Below are positions 25,910 through 34,939 of a DNA stretch of 64,000 nt, piece after piece. Below the pieces are notes generated by a model. It worked only from the letters and a program-made list of their open reading frames with translations. It had not been told where the DNA came from and did no database searches. Position numbers and translations under genes: made by a program. Origin of the DNA: Hymenobacter nitidus (GTDB lineage: Bacteria; Bacteroidota; Bacteroidia; Cytophagales; Hymenobacteraceae); assembly GCF_020447315.1 (NCBI RefSeq), contig NZ_JAJADQ010000003.1, forward strand, positions 186,001 to 250,000. Direction: 5' to 3'. Positions within the stretch are counted from its first letter, which is position 1. Each line of letters starts with the position of its first letter.

Positions 25910-28891
25910 TTAGAAGCCCACGTTCAGGCCGAGCACGAAGGCGCGGTTCAGGGGCCGGTCAATTACGCCTTCGCCCTCGGGGTCGAAGTCCTGCAGGTTG
26001 CTCAGGGTGTAGAGGTTACGCCCCGAGATGTACACGCGCACGTTGTCGATGTGGGCCGGGCCCAGCAGGCTCTTGGGCAGGGTGTAGCCCAGCGTCACGT
26101 TGCGCACCTTGGCCCAGGAAGCCTCGCGCTCGGTCAGCGTGGTCACGTAGCTGAGCGTGCGCGTGGCGTGGGGGCGTGGGTACTCGTTAGTGGGGTTTTC
26201 CGGCGTCCAGTAGTCCACCACGGCCCCGTTGTTGTTGCCGCTGCGGGTGTACTTAGCGTAGTAGTCGGAACTGATCCACTGACCCACACGGGCCACCAGC
26301 AGCACGTTCAGGTCGAAGCCCTTGTAGCGCACGTCGTTGCTCAGGCCCCCGGTCCACTTGGGCACCCGCGAGCCAATGACGGTGCGGTCGGCGGCGGTAA
26401 TTTTGCCGTCGGGCACCCCGTCGGGACCCGATAGGTCGGCCACCTTGATGTCGCCGGGCTGAAACACGCCCGCCCCGTACTGCGAAGCGTCCTCGCCGAG
26501 CTGCCAGATACCGATTTTCTTGTAGTCATAGTACACCTGCGCCGGCTGGCCCACAATCAGGGAGTTGCGGTAGTCGTCGGCAATAACGTTGCCGTTGGGC
26601 AGCTCCACGATGGTTTCGCGGTTGGCGGCAAAGGTGGCCGTGGTCGACCAGGTCAGGCTCTCGCCACGCAGGTTCTGGGTGGTCAGAGCCACTTCCAGGC
26701 CCTTGTTGCGGGTGCGGCCGATGTTGCGGTTTACCGTGGTAACGCCCGTAAACGAGGGCAGGGTGTAGGGGAAAATCAGGTCCCGGGTCTGGGCGTCGTA
26801 GTAGTCCACGGTGCCGGTCACGCGGTTATCAAACAGGCCGAAATCCACGCCCAGGTCCAGGGTGTAGGTTTTCTCCCAGCCCAGGTCCCGGTTGCCGATC
26901 AGCGGGGCAATGGTATAGGTAGGCGCCGCATTGCCGTCCACGTAGGCGAACGACGTGTTGGTCAACGAGTTCTGGGTACCGTAGGCGTTGATACCGTCGT
27001 TACCCGACACGCCGTAGGAGCCGCGCAGCTTCAGCTCGGTGAGCTTCGTGATACCCTGCATAAAGGGCTCGTCGATGAGGCGCCAGGCCAGGGCCGCCGA
27101 GGGGAAATAGTCCCACTTGCGGGCCAGCTTGGAAGAGCCGTCCACGCGGTTGGTAGCCGTAAACAGGTAGCGGCCCTTCCAGCCGTAGTTGACGCGGCCG
27201 GCAAAGGACACCAGGTTGCTGCGCACGAAGCCCGAGCCGAAGAAGGGGTTCTGGTTGGCCGCGCCCAGGTTGTAGAACGACTGCGAGGGCAGCACCTGGT
27301 TGTTGCCGCCGGCAAAGCTGTTGGTGTTGGTGAAGATCAGGTCGCTGGCCACGCCGGTGAGCGTGAGCGAATGGTCGCCGAAGTCTTTCTTGTAGGTCAG
27401 TACGTTTTCCCAGCTCAGGTTGCGGTTCTGGTTGCTGGTAACCGAGGCCTGGGAACGGTTGCCGGCCCCGTCGATGGTGTTCAGGCCGTAGAAGCTGCCG
27501 GCCTCGGAGGTGGCAAAGTTGGCCGCGAAGGTCGAGCGGAAGCTCAGCCCTTCGAGTGGGGTCAGCTCCACGTAGGCGGCCGCCGTGAGGCGGTTGGTCT
27601 TGGTGTTGCGCTCGTAGGCGCCGGGCTGCTCGTCGGCCAGTGGGTTGATCTGGGTGCTGCCCAGCAGGCGGTAAATCAGCTTGCCCTCGTCGTCGTAGAC
27701 GCGGCCCAGGGGCACGGCCTGGGAAGCCAGGTTGAACGGGTCGCGCCGGATGTCGTTGTTGATGTAGGCCAGCTGGGTCTGCACGCCCACTTTCAGCCAC
27801 TTGTTCACCGTCTGGTCGATGTTGGCACGGGTGGTGTAGCGCTTGAAGCGGTCCAGCTTCAGCAGGCCTTTCTCGTCGTAATAGCCCAGCGAGAAGTACA
27901 CCTTGGTGTTCTCCGAGCCGCCGGTGAGGCCGATCTGGTAGTTTTGCTGCATGCCGTTGTGCAGCAGCTGGTCGGGCCAGTTCACGTACTGCTCCTGGGC
28001 AATGGCCTCGCGCTGGGCGGGCGTAAAGGCCACCGCGTCGTCGGCGGGCGAGTTCCAGGTGCCGGCCGCTCGGAAGGCTTCCCGGCGGAAGGCCACGTAT
28101 TGGGGCCCGCTCATAAACTCGCCGTAGCCGGCTACTTTCGTGATGCCGGTGTAGGCGTTAAAGTTGATTTTGGGCTTGCCCGCACTCCCGCGCTTGGTGG
28201 TGATGATAATCACGCCGTTGGCCCCGCGCGAGCCGTAGATGGCCGTCGAGGAAGCATCCTTAAGCACCTCGATGCTTTGCACGTCGTTGGGGTCGATGTC
28301 GGCCGCATTCACGCCCTGCACCCCATCCACGATGTAGAGCACGTTGTTGGAGGAGCCCGGGTTGGCAATGGAGCGGTTGCCGCGGATGCGGATGCTGGCG
28401 CCCTGGCCCGCGTAGCCGTTGGCCCGGCTGATGTCGGCCCCGGGAATCTTGCCCTGCAGGGCTTCGGTCACGGTCGTCACCGGCAGCTTGGTAACCTCCT
28501 CCCCTTTCACCGACGTCACGGCCCCGGTCAAGTCGCGCTTGCGCACCGTGCCGTAGCCGATAACCACCACGTCGTCGAGTTCGGCGGTGGCCGGGGCCAG
28601 GCGCACTTCCACCCGGGTCTGGTCGGACCGCACGGTCAGCTCCTGGTTGGTATAGCCGATGTAGGAAACGACCAGGGTCACGTCCTGCTTGTCGGGCACC
28701 TGCAGGGTAAAGCGGCCCTCCGTGTCGGTGCTGTTGCCGTTGGTGGTGCCTTTCACGACTACCGTCACGCCGGGCAGCGGTTCGGCCTTGTCGCTGCCGA
28801 CCACCTGCCCGGTCAGAGTGCGCGTCTGGGCCTGGGCGGCCGTGGCCACGCACAGCACGGAGGCAGTGAGAAGAGGAAATAAGCGGTTCAT
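25910..28891 (-). CDS. susC: SusC/RagA-family TonB-dependent glycan transporter
   Basis: A 993-residue outer-membrane transporter. The signal peptide is MNRLFPLLTASVLCVATAAQA. A carboxypeptidase-regulatory-like domain (RTLTGQVVGSDKAEPLPGVT) follows, then the ELDDVVVIGYGTVRKRDLTG TonB-box/plug region, a plug domain with YGSRGANGVIIITTKRG, and a 22-strand-type barrel ending in NRAFVLGLNVGF. The frame is open 227 codons further upstream, but the ATG at 28891 gives the only plausible signal peptide, and the upstream part is antisense to the isomerase gene. It imports oligosaccharides together with the adjacent SusD. Confidence 0.95.
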   Translation of the reverse strand: MNRLFPLLTASVLCVATAAQAQTRTLTGQVVGSDKAEPLPGVTVVVKGTTNGNSTDTEGRFTLQVPDKQDVTLVVSYIGYTNQELTVRSDQTRVEVRLAPATAELDDVVVIGYGTVRKRDLTGAVTSVKGEEVTKLPVTTVTEALQGKIPGADISRANGYAGQGASIRIRGNRSIANPGSSNNVLYIVDGVQGVNAADIDPNDVQSIEVLKDASSTAIYGSRGANGVIIITTKRGSAGKPKINFNAYTGITKVAGYGEFMSGPQYVAFRREAFRAAGTWNSPADDAVAFTPAQREAIAQEQYVNWPDQLLHNGMQQNYQIGLTGGSENTKVYFSLGYYDEKGLLKLDRFKRYTTRANIDQTVNKWLKVGVQTQLAYINNDIRRDPFNLASQAVPLGRVYDDEGKLIYRLLGSTQINPLADEQPGAYERNTKTNRLTAAAYVELTPLEGLSFRSTFAANFATSEAGSFYGLNTIDGAGNRSQASVTSNQNRNLSWENVLTYKKDFGDHSLTLTGVASDLIFTNTNSFAGGNNQVLPSQSFYNLGAANQNPFFGSGFVRSNLVSFAGRVNYGWKGRYLFTATNRVDGSSKLARKWDYFPSAALAWRLIDEPFMQGITKLTELKLRGSYGVSGNDGINAYGTQNSLTNTSFAYVDGNAAPTYTIAPLIGNRDLGWEKTYTLDLGVDFGLFDNRVTGTVDYYDAQTRDLIFPYTLPSFTGVTTVNRNIGRTRNKGLEVALTTQNLRGESLTWSTTATFAANRETIVELPNGNVIADDYRNSLIVGQPAQVYYDYKKIGIWQLGEDASQYGAGVFQPGDIKVADLSGPDGVPDGKITAADRTVIGSRVPKWTGGLSNDVRYKGFDLNVLLVARVGQWISSDYYAKYTRSGNNNGAVVDYWTPENPTNEYPRPHATRTLSYVTTLTEREASWAKVRNVTLGYTLPKSLLGPAHIDNVRVYISGRNLYTLSNLQDFDPEGEGVIDRPLNRAFVLGLNVGF

Positions 28892-28944
28892 AGGGTGGGA
28901 AGAGTTAGAAGCGCAACAATCAGGTGGCGAAGGCCTGGCCGGCG

Positions 28945-30615
28945 TTAGCGCGGCATAGCCAGGTGCCGGGTCCGGTCTTTGGCGGCCGCCGGGGCAGCCA
29001 CGCCGATTACGTCGCCGCAGAAGTGCACTTCCACGCCCAGCTCGGCCAGGGCGGCGGCCTTGATGCGGCAGGCCTGGTGGGCCTTGGCCTCGTAGGGGGC
29101 ATACACCACCTGAATGTGGTTGGCCTTGTGGCGGGCCATCATCTGGTTGCGGCTCACCCCGCGCAGCACGGCGTGCATAATGGGCCACTCGGGCGTGGTT
29201 TCCTGCCAGCGGCGCTGGGTTTCGGCCGCGGGCAAAGCCACGGCCTCGCCCACGCCCAAGTCGCAGTGCAGCTTGCCGTCCATTACATACACCCGGCTCC
29301 AGACCAGGGAGCCCGGCCGGCTGATGCCCTTGAGGCTGCCCCCGCCGAGGCGGAAATACATGGGCGGCTGCCGCTCGCTGCTGGCGCCCTGGTAGCCGCC
29401 CACAAAGTGCGCCGGTGGGGCCGCCCCCGAAATCAGGAACAGCCACACAAACTCCTCGCCCTCGCCCGTGTCGTAGAGCTGGCCCCAGCGCAAATCGTGC
29501 AGGGTGGTTTCGCCCGACATGCCCAGCTCCTCCCACAGGCGGTAGGTCAGCAGGGCGTCGAGGCCGGCGCACTCGTCCACCTCGTTGAAGTGGGGCAGGG
29601 CCCGGCCGGGGTACAGCTCCTCGCCGGCCAGGGAAAAGACCGGGGGCCGGTCGGTGTTGTTGAGCAGTCCCTCGACCAGGTCGCTGGCGGCAGTCAGGTC
29701 CTTAAGGCCCTGCTGGTACTGTATGCCGATGGTGTCGCAGCCAAACTCGGCGGCCAGGCGCAGGGCGGCCACGTACATCCGGCACTGGTCCAGGGTCTGA
29801 GCCCGGGTCAGCTCGGTGGCTTCGTCGGTGCCCCAGTTGAACTTCATGCCTTTGGCCAGCAGCCAATGGAGCACGGCCTGGGCATCCTGCTCGCTTACCT
29901 CGCGCATCGCCGCGTAGAGCGTGGCCTGGCTCAGGCGCTCCTTGAACACGCCGGTGGGGTGGAGCAGTTCGTCGGGCACAATGGCATTGTACATGCCCAT
30001 GCAGCCCTCGTCGAAGACGCCCATAATGGCCTTTTGCTCACGGAAGCGGCGGCCAAAGGTCCGGCCGGCTTTCTCGTCGGCGGCGGGCAGGGTGGCGCTG
30101 GTAAAGGACTGAACGTGGCTGGCATCCTGGCTGATGGTGCCTTCCTGGAGCCACTGGCGCAGGCCGGTTTCGAAAAAGTCGTCGGTAAAATCCTCGCTCC
30201 AGAGCGTGCTGTACGCCACGCCGGCCTTGGTCAGGCAGCCGTTCAGGTTCAGCATGCCCACCAGGCCGGGCCACTGCCCGCTCCAGTTGGCCACCGTCAG
30301 GATGGGGCCCTGGTGGGTGGTGAGGCCGGCCAGCACGTGGTGAGAGTACTGCCACACGCTTTCGGCCACAATCAGGGGCTGCTGCGGGTCCAGGGAGCGG
30401 AACACGTCCATGCCCATCTTCTGCGAGTCGATAAAGCCGTGCTGCTTCTGCGCGTCGTAGGCGTGGGCGCGCCGCACCGCGTAGCCCTGCCGGGCCAGGG
30501 CCGCACCGAGCTGCTCTTCCATGGCCTGCTGGGCGGCCCAGCAGTTCTGGTTGGCGGCCAGGCGCAAGTCGCCGCTGGCCACGAGTAGTACTTCTTTTAG
30601 AATAACGGGAGCCAC
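28945..30615 (-). CDS. L-fucose/arabinose isomerase-fold sugar isomerase
   Basis: A 556-residue cytoplasmic protein without signal peptide, starting with GTG (no in-frame ATG before an upstream stop). It shows the FucI/AraA-like arrangement: N-terminal Rossmann-like domains ([39 protein letters not shown]), a middle domain with [18 protein letters not shown] and [18 protein letters not shown], whose acidic residues could bind the metal, and a C-terminal beta domain. It would interconvert an aldose and a ketose released from the glycan; L-fucose, L-galactose or D-arabinose are possible. It is the first gene of the isomerase-SusC-SusD operon, downstream of a predicted AraC-type operator. Confidence 0.65.
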   Translation of the reverse strand: MAPVILKEVLLVASGDLRLAANQNCWAAQQAMEEQLGAALARQGYAVRRAHAYDAQKQHGFIDSQKMGMDVFRSLDPQQPLIVAESVWQYSHHVLAGLTTHQGPILTVANWSGQWPGLVGMLNLNGCLTKAGVAYSTLWSEDFTDDFFETGLRQWLQEGTISQDASHVQSFTSATLPAADEKAGRTFGRRFREQKAIMGVFDEGCMGMYNAIVPDELLHPTGVFKERLSQATLYAAMREVSEQDAQAVLHWLLAKGMKFNWGTDEATELTRAQTLDQCRMYVAALRLAAEFGCDTIGIQYQQGLKDLTAASDLVEGLLNNTDRPPVFSLAGEELYPGRALPHFNEVDECAGLDALLTYRLWEELGMSGETTLHDLRWGQLYDTGEGEEFVWLFLISGAAPPAHFVGGYQGASSERQPPMYFRLGGGSLKGISRPGSLVWSRVYVMDGKLHCDLGVGEAVALPAAETQRRWQETTPEWPIMHAVLRGVSRNQMMARHKANHIQVVYAPYEAKAHQACRIKAAALAELGVEVHFCGDVIGVAAPAAAKDRTRHLAMPR

Positions 30616-31189
30616 TGCTTGCTGCTAATTAAAGGTTCAGGGGAAGGGTGGCGCCGAGTCGGCCACCGGGACTAGAGTCGGCGCGCCCAGCACTCCCGGA
30701 CGAGCAAACCCAGCCGGCAACCCACTTGCCCGGACGGCGTGCCGGGGGCGGAAAGTTGCCGTAACAAATATGCCGGACGGCGGCGCCCGGTCCCTGCCGG
30801 TTATTAGCTACTTAGTATAGGATGTTAGCATAGCACCCCCACCGCCAAATTTCAGGCACCGCTCCGGCCCGGCCGCACCGCCTGAGGCCAGCAAGTGCCC
30901 ACTCACCCCGTGGGGCAGTAAAAGAAGTGCCATCCGGCCCCGGGCAGTAGAGTACAGGAGAGTTCGGGGCGCCCGGCAAAATATATTAGTGTCCACTCAC
31001 TACAAAGCAGGCCTCTCTCTTCCCGCTTAGCAGCTGCTCCCGGCTGAAGCTAAGATCCTAGAGTAAGGGGCCGGGGTTGGCCTTCCACCCGGGAAAGCAG
31101 CCCCGACCGGCTGGCCTAGTGAGGTCTGGCCGTAGCCGTTCCCCGGCGCGTTGCTCTCTCCAACTTCCCACCCTATTCCCACCCTCGTC
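30616..31189. other. Divergent intergenic regulatory region, isomerase-SusCD operon / AraC regulator
   Basis: These 574 nt hold no convincing gene. On the minus side lie the -7-like box and operator half-sites of the isomerase-SusC-SusD operon (30765-30827). The rest is GC-rich with short CCGG-rich inverted repeats. No clear -7/-33 pair was found for the AraC-type gene on the plus strand, although an AT-rich patch (AAAATATATTAGTG) lies near 30979-30992. Confidence 0.6.
30765..30827 (-). promoter_or_regulatory. Promoter with partial AraC-type operator, isomerase-SusCD operon
   Basis: On the minus strand the distal half-site TAACATCCTATA (30816-30827) is followed after 21 bp by a degenerate proximal position (30795-30806). 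After a further 22 bp comes CATATTTG (30765-30772), one mismatch from TAnnTTTG. The geometry is the same as at 34.9 and 47.7 kb. The sequence ATGCTAACATCCTA is shared exactly with the site at 47.96 kb. The leader to the GTG start would be about 140 nt. Confidence 0.55.
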
Positions 31190-32083
31190 ATGAAAGCGCA
31201 CTTCCACAAAGTCCCGGTCAGCACCCAGAGCTCCTTCAGCATCCGCCACGACCGGAAGCCCAACTTCGGCACCACCTGGCATTACCACCCCGAGCTGGAG
31301 CTGCACTTTGTGATTCGGGGCGAGGGCGTGCGCCTCATCGGCGACAACATCAGCAACTTCTCCTCGGGCGAGATTATCCTGCTGGGCGCCAACCTGCCCC
31401 ACACCTGGCGCTGCAATGAGGAGTATTTTCAGAACGACCCCAGCCAGGAAGTCGAGGCCATCGTGATTCAGTTTCTGCCCGAGTGCCTGGGCCGCTACCT
31501 GCTGGGGCTGCCCGAGGCCTACCTGATTCCGAAGCTGTTTGAAAAAGCCAAGAGCGGCCTGCTCATCGGGGGCGAAGCCAAGGCCCGCCTGGCCCCGCTG
31601 ATGCTGGCCGCCGTGCAGGCCACCGACCTGGACCGCATCATCATCTTTCTCTCGATCCTGAAAATCATTTCCGAGACGTCGGAAATCCAGGCCATTGCCG
31701 CCGAGCACCACGCCTACAAGCAGTCCAACGAGTCGGACACCCAGCGCATTAATAAGGTGTGCAACTACACGCTGTCCAACTATAAAAAGGAAATTACGCT
31801 GGAGGAAATTGCCTCCATCAGCAACCTGAGTGTGACGTCGTTTTGCCGGTATTTCAAGCTCATCACCAAGAAAACGTACTACGACTTTCTGATTGAAATC
31901 CGCATCAGTCAGGCCTGCCGTCTGCTCATTGAGGACAAGATGCCGACGGAAGTTATCTGCTTTGAGTGCGGGTTCAACAACGTGTCGAACTTCTACCGGC
32001 ACTTCAAGAAAATTACGAAAATGACGCCGCTGGAGTACAAGCGCAAGTATCTGCACAGCTACAAGGAGCTGGCCGCGGCCTAA
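31190..32083 (+). CDS. AraC-family transcriptional regulator (cupin sensor)
   Basis: A 297-residue cytosolic regulator. The N-terminal half is a cupin-type sugar-sensing domain (TTWHYHPELELHFVIRGEGV, FSSGEIILLGANLPHTW). The C-terminal 100 residues form the two AraC helix-turn-helix units (ITLEEIASISNLSVTSFCRY FKLITKKT, then PTEVICFECGFNNVSNFYRH FKKIT). The ATG at 31190 was chosen over a TTG 13 codons upstream, which adds only a Pro-rich tail. It is the only DNA-binding regulator seen within the PUL, so it is the natural candidate to bind the 21-bp-spaced direct repeats at four operons. It ends in a strong terminator shared with the convergent aldolase gene. Confidence 0.9.
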   Translation: MKAHFHKVPVSTQSSFSIRHDRKPNFGTTWHYHPELELHFVIRGEGVRLIGDNISNFSSGEIILLGANLPHTWRCNEEYFQNDPSQEVEAIVIQFLPECLGRYLLGLPEAYLIPKLFEKAKSGLLIGGEAKARLAPLMLAAVQATDLDRIIIFLSILKIISETSEIQAIAAEHHAYKQSNESDTQRINKVCNYTLSNYKKEITLEEIASISNLSVTSFCRYFKLITKKTYYDFLIEIRISQACRLLIEDKMPTEVICFECGFNNVSNFYRHFKKITKMTPLEYKRKYLHSYKELAAA

Positions 32084-32097
32084 GAGAAACCCAAGCA

Positions 32098-32163
32098 GAA
32101 AAGGTGAGAGACAAAAAGGCCGCCGTCAGCATTGACGGCGGCCTTTTTGTCTCTCACCTTTTC
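32098..32163. terminator. Bidirectional terminator, perfect 31-bp inverted repeat
   Basis: Arms 32098-32128 and 32133-32163 are perfectly complementary over 31 bp around the 4-nt loop GCAT. The core is GGCCGCCGTCA and both sides carry A/T tracts (AAAAAGGCC and GGCCTTTTT), so it can work as an intrinsic terminator in both directions. It lies between the convergent AraC-type regulator and aldolase genes. Confidence 0.95.
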
Positions 32164-32194
32164 CTCTTTACCCTTCCCTTCTCTCCTACTTGCC

Positions 32195-33118
32195 CTACAC
32201 CAGCTCCAGGCTGCGGCTCAGCGTGAGGTAGTCGCCGCTGAGGGCTTCCACGCCCTGGCGCACGGTGCTGGTAAAATTGCCCACCTGGCGGCGGGTAAAC
32301 GTTGAAATATCGATGCCGCGCTGCTTGAGCGAGTACTTGGCCGCAATGGGGTACACGTGGTGCATCACGTCCATGTGGCGGATGAAAAACTGCTGCACCT
32401 CTTCCACTTCCTGCTGCAGGTGGGGCTGGTCGTAGTTGTCGCAGAGCCACACAATCAGCTCGGGGAAGAAGTTGCCCTGAATGCAGGACAAGCCCGCCGC
32501 CCCGGCCCGCAGCGACTCCACCGCGTGGCCCATGTAGGCGTCGTAGAGGCCGAACGGATGGCCTTCGGCGGCGGCCAGCTTGGCTTGCACCTGCTGAATG
32601 TCCAGGCAGGTATCCTTGTGATAAATCACGCGGCCGGTTTGCACGAACTCGCCCAGCTGCCGGGCCGAGAGCAGGCGCTTGTAGGGCTCGGGGCACTCGT
32701 AGAAGCCCAGCGGAATGCCCGGCGTCCAGTCGAGCAGGCGGAATACCCGCTCGTTGAAGACGGCGTCCGACTCACTTTGCTCGGCCAGCAGGCCGGTGAT
32801 GACGATGACCGCCTCGGTGCCGGTTTCGTAGACCTGCTTCACAAAATCGGCCTGCTCGGTAAGAGAGCCGGCGAAGGTGCCGGTGGCCACCACGGGCACG
32901 GCCCCGCCCACCACGTCCACCACGTGGCGGATGCTTTGCAGGCGCTCCTGGGCACTGAGTTCGAACATCTCGCTCGACAGGCAATTGGCAAACAGCCCGG
33001 ACGCGCCGGCCCGCAAGTACAGCTCCGTCAGGCGCGTCAGCGCCGGATAATCAATCTGCCCATCGTTCTGAAAAGGCATGAGCATGACCGGGACAAATCC
33101 TTTGCGTGATTTTTCCAT
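32195..33118 (-). CDS. DHDPS/N-acetylneuraminate-lyase-family aldolase
   Basis: A 307-residue cytosolic class I aldolase TIM barrel. Schiff-base Lys168 is in VIYHKDTCLD and the catalytic Tyr140 in PLGFYECPEPYKR. The N-terminal LFANCLSSEMFELSAQER replaces the usual GTTGE-type loop that grips the pyruvate carboxylate, so substrate handling is non-standard. The family includes 2-keto-3-deoxy-sugar acid aldolases. In a pectin locus a keto-deoxy acid such as KDG, deoxy-rhamnonate or Kdo-like sugars is plausible (inference). It is 70 nt downstream of the symporter gene and probably in the same operon. Confidence 0.75.
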   Translation of the reverse strand: MEKSRKGFVPVMLMPFQNDGQIDYPALTRLTELYLRAGASGLFANCLSSEMFELSAQERLQSIRHVVDVVGGAVPVVATGTFAGSLTEQADFVKQVYETGTEAVIVITGLLAEQSESDAVFNERVFRLLDWTPGIPLGFYECPEPYKRLLSARQLGEFVQTGRVIYHKDTCLDIQQVQAKLAAAEGHPFGLYDAYMGHAVESLRAGAAGLSCIQGNFFPELIVWLCDNYDQPHLQQEVEEVQQFFIRHMDVMHHVYPIAAKYSLKQRGIDISTFTRRQVGNFTSTVRQGVEALSGDYLTLSRSLELV

Positions 33119-33188
33119 CTCCTAAACCAGTAATAGTCAGTTAGAATAGCCGCTTCGGGGCTACGTAGTTACGTCTTGGGACCGGGGG

Positions 33189-34790
33189 CTAGTGCACCGG
33201 GTGCTCGGCCGCGGCCAGGGTTTCTTCGGTGGGTACCGCTTTGGCCCCGCGCCACTTGGTAAGCAGCAGGCCCACCAGGAAAATAGTGAGCGTACCGACC
33301 ACGATAATCATGCTCTTGTGCAGCGGGTTGCGGAAGGCGGCCAGCTCCTCGGGCAGCTTGCCCGAAAACGTCATCCAGAGAATCACCAGCACGCCAATGA
33401 TAGTGGCGGTGAGGGCTTCGTGGTTGCCGGTCTGCCGGCTGATGACGCCCAGCAGGAACAGGCCCAGCATACCGGCGGCGAAGATGCCCGACAGCTCCCA
33501 CCACACGTCCAGCACGCTTTTCACGCCAATCATGGCAATACCGGTGCCCATGCCCAGCAAGCCCACCACCACGGTGCCCAAGTGCAGCACCCGCATGGTC
33601 TGGCGCATGTTCAGATTGGGCTTGAAGTACCGCTCGTAGATGTCGGCGGTAAATACCGTGGCCGAGGCGTTCATGCCCGAGCTGATGGTGCTCATGGCCG
33701 CCGACAAAATGGCCGACACGATGAGTCCCACGAAGCCGGTCGGAATCTTGGTGACCATGAAGTGCGGCATGACTTTGTCGCCGTAGTCGGAAGGCAGCAG
33801 CTGGGCCGCGGCCTGGCTGATCTGGGCGGCGGTGGCCGTGAGGGGCAGCTTTTCAGCGGCCACTTTCAGCTTCACGGCCTCAATCAGCTCGGGGTGCACC
33901 TGGTAGTAGGCAAACAGGGCCGAACCGATGACGAAAAACAAGAGCGAAGCAGGCAAATACAGCCACACGCACAGCCAGATGGACTTGGCCGCCTGCTTGG
34001 CCGAAGCCGCCGTGTGGTAGCGCTGCACGTAGTTCTGGTCGACGCCGAAGTTATTCAGGTTGATAAAGAAGCCGTAGAGCAGTACCACCCAGAAGGTCGA
34101 CTGGGTGAAGTCGGGCACGAAGCCGCCAAGGCTGAACTTGTCGTGCTGCTGGCCGATGGCAACCACGTTGGGCAGGCCGCCGGGCATGTTCTCGATAATC
34201 AGGTAGAGAATCAGCAGAGCTCCAAAGGTCTTGATAACGCCCTGCACTACTTCGGTCCAGATAACGGCCTCAATGCCGCCCAGCACGGTGTAGATGATGA
34301 TGCAGATGCCGGTGCAGAGCATAATCATCTCCATGGAAAAGCCCGTCAGCGCCTGCAGCGTGAGGGCAATGCCGAAGAAGATGGAACCGATACGGGCCAG
34401 CTGGGTGAGCAGAAAGCAAACCACCGCGTAGGTGCGGGCCCAGCTGCCGAAGCGGTGCTCCAGGTGGGTGTAGGCCGATATTTCGCCGGTGCTGCGGTAA
34501 AACGGCACGAAGTAGCGCGCCGCCACCCAGGCCGCCAGCGGCATCGACAGGCTGAAGACAAAGGCGTTCCAGTTGGTACCAAAGGCTTTGCCCGGCACGC
34601 CCAGGAACGTATTGCTGCTCAGGAAGGTAGCGTAAATCGACAGGCCGATGGCCCAGCCCGGAATCGAGCCCGAGGCGCTGGAATACTGCTCGGGGTTGAC
34701 GTTTTTCCGGGCAAAGTATACCCCCACGGCTATCATGGCTACCAGGTAGAGGGCAATAATGGACAGGTCTAGAACTCGCAGATTGCTCAT
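33189..34790 (-). CDS. SSS-family sodium:solute (sugar) symporter
   Basis: A 533-residue inner-membrane protein with about 14 hydrophobic segments of the SGLT/LeuT fold. Family motifs are the N-terminal SIIALYLVAMIAVGVYFARK, GWAIGLSIYATFLSSNTFLG, the ILGGIEAVIWTEVVQG-type segment, NNFGVDQNYVQRYHTA, and SAILSAAMSTISSGMNASAT, the typical sodium-site helix. It would take up a monosaccharide or uronate released in the periplasm. It is the first gene of the symporter-aldolase operon, which has its own operator-promoter. Confidence 0.9.
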   Translation of the reverse strand: MSNLRVLDLSIIALYLVAMIAVGVYFARKNVNPEQYSSASGSIPGWAIGLSIYATFLSSNTFLGVPGKAFGTNWNAFVFSLSMPLAAWVAARYFVPFYRSTGEISAYTHLEHRFGSWARTYAVVCFLLTQLARIGSIFFGIALTLQALTGFSMEMIMLCTGICIIIYTVLGGIEAVIWTEVVQGVIKTFGALLILYLIIENMPGGLPNVVAIGQQHDKFSLGGFVPDFTQSTFWVVLLYGFFINLNNFGVDQNYVQRYHTAASAKQAAKSIWLCVWLYLPASLLFFVIGSALFAYYQVHPELIEAVKLKVAAEKLPLTATAAQISQAAAQLLPSDYGDKVMPHFMVTKIPTGFVGLIVSAILSAAMSTISSGMNASATVFTADIYERYFKPNLNMRQTMRVLHLGTVVVGLLGMGTGIAMIGVKSVLDVWWELSGIFAAGMLGLFLLGVISRQTGNHEALTATIIGVLVILWMTFSGKLPEELAAFRNPLHKSMIIVVGTLTIFLVGLLLTKWRGAKAVPTEETLAAAEHPVH

Positions 34791-34853
34791 GAAACAAACA
34801 TTGCCAAAATGCCGCGAAATCTCGCCTGCTGGTCAGGGGTAAACTCCTGTTAG

Positions 34854-34916
34854 CAAAGATATCGGACCGCGCCCCCGGGTACGTGTACCATCTTCCCCTT
34901 CTATTGTAGCATCTTG
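34854..34916 (-). promoter_or_regulatory. AraC-type operator plus -7 box, symporter-aldolase operon
   Basis: On the minus strand CAAGATGCTACA (34905-34916) and GAAGATGGTACA (34884-34895) are direct-repeat half-sites 21 bp apart. They are followed after exactly 22 bp by TATCTTTG (34854-34861), a perfect TAnnTTTG -7 box. The proximal half-site would therefore occupy the -33 region, as expected for an AraC-type activator. The leader to the symporter ATG is about 57 nt. Confidence 0.75.
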
Positions 34917-34939
34917 ACTTGGTAGGCTAACACTGTGGC

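Noticed and set aside
28892..29572. Extension of the first SusC by 227 residues
   Set aside because: The extra residues are antisense to the isomerase gene and lack a signal peptide; the ATG at 28891 gives a perfect signal peptide followed by the expected regulatory domain.
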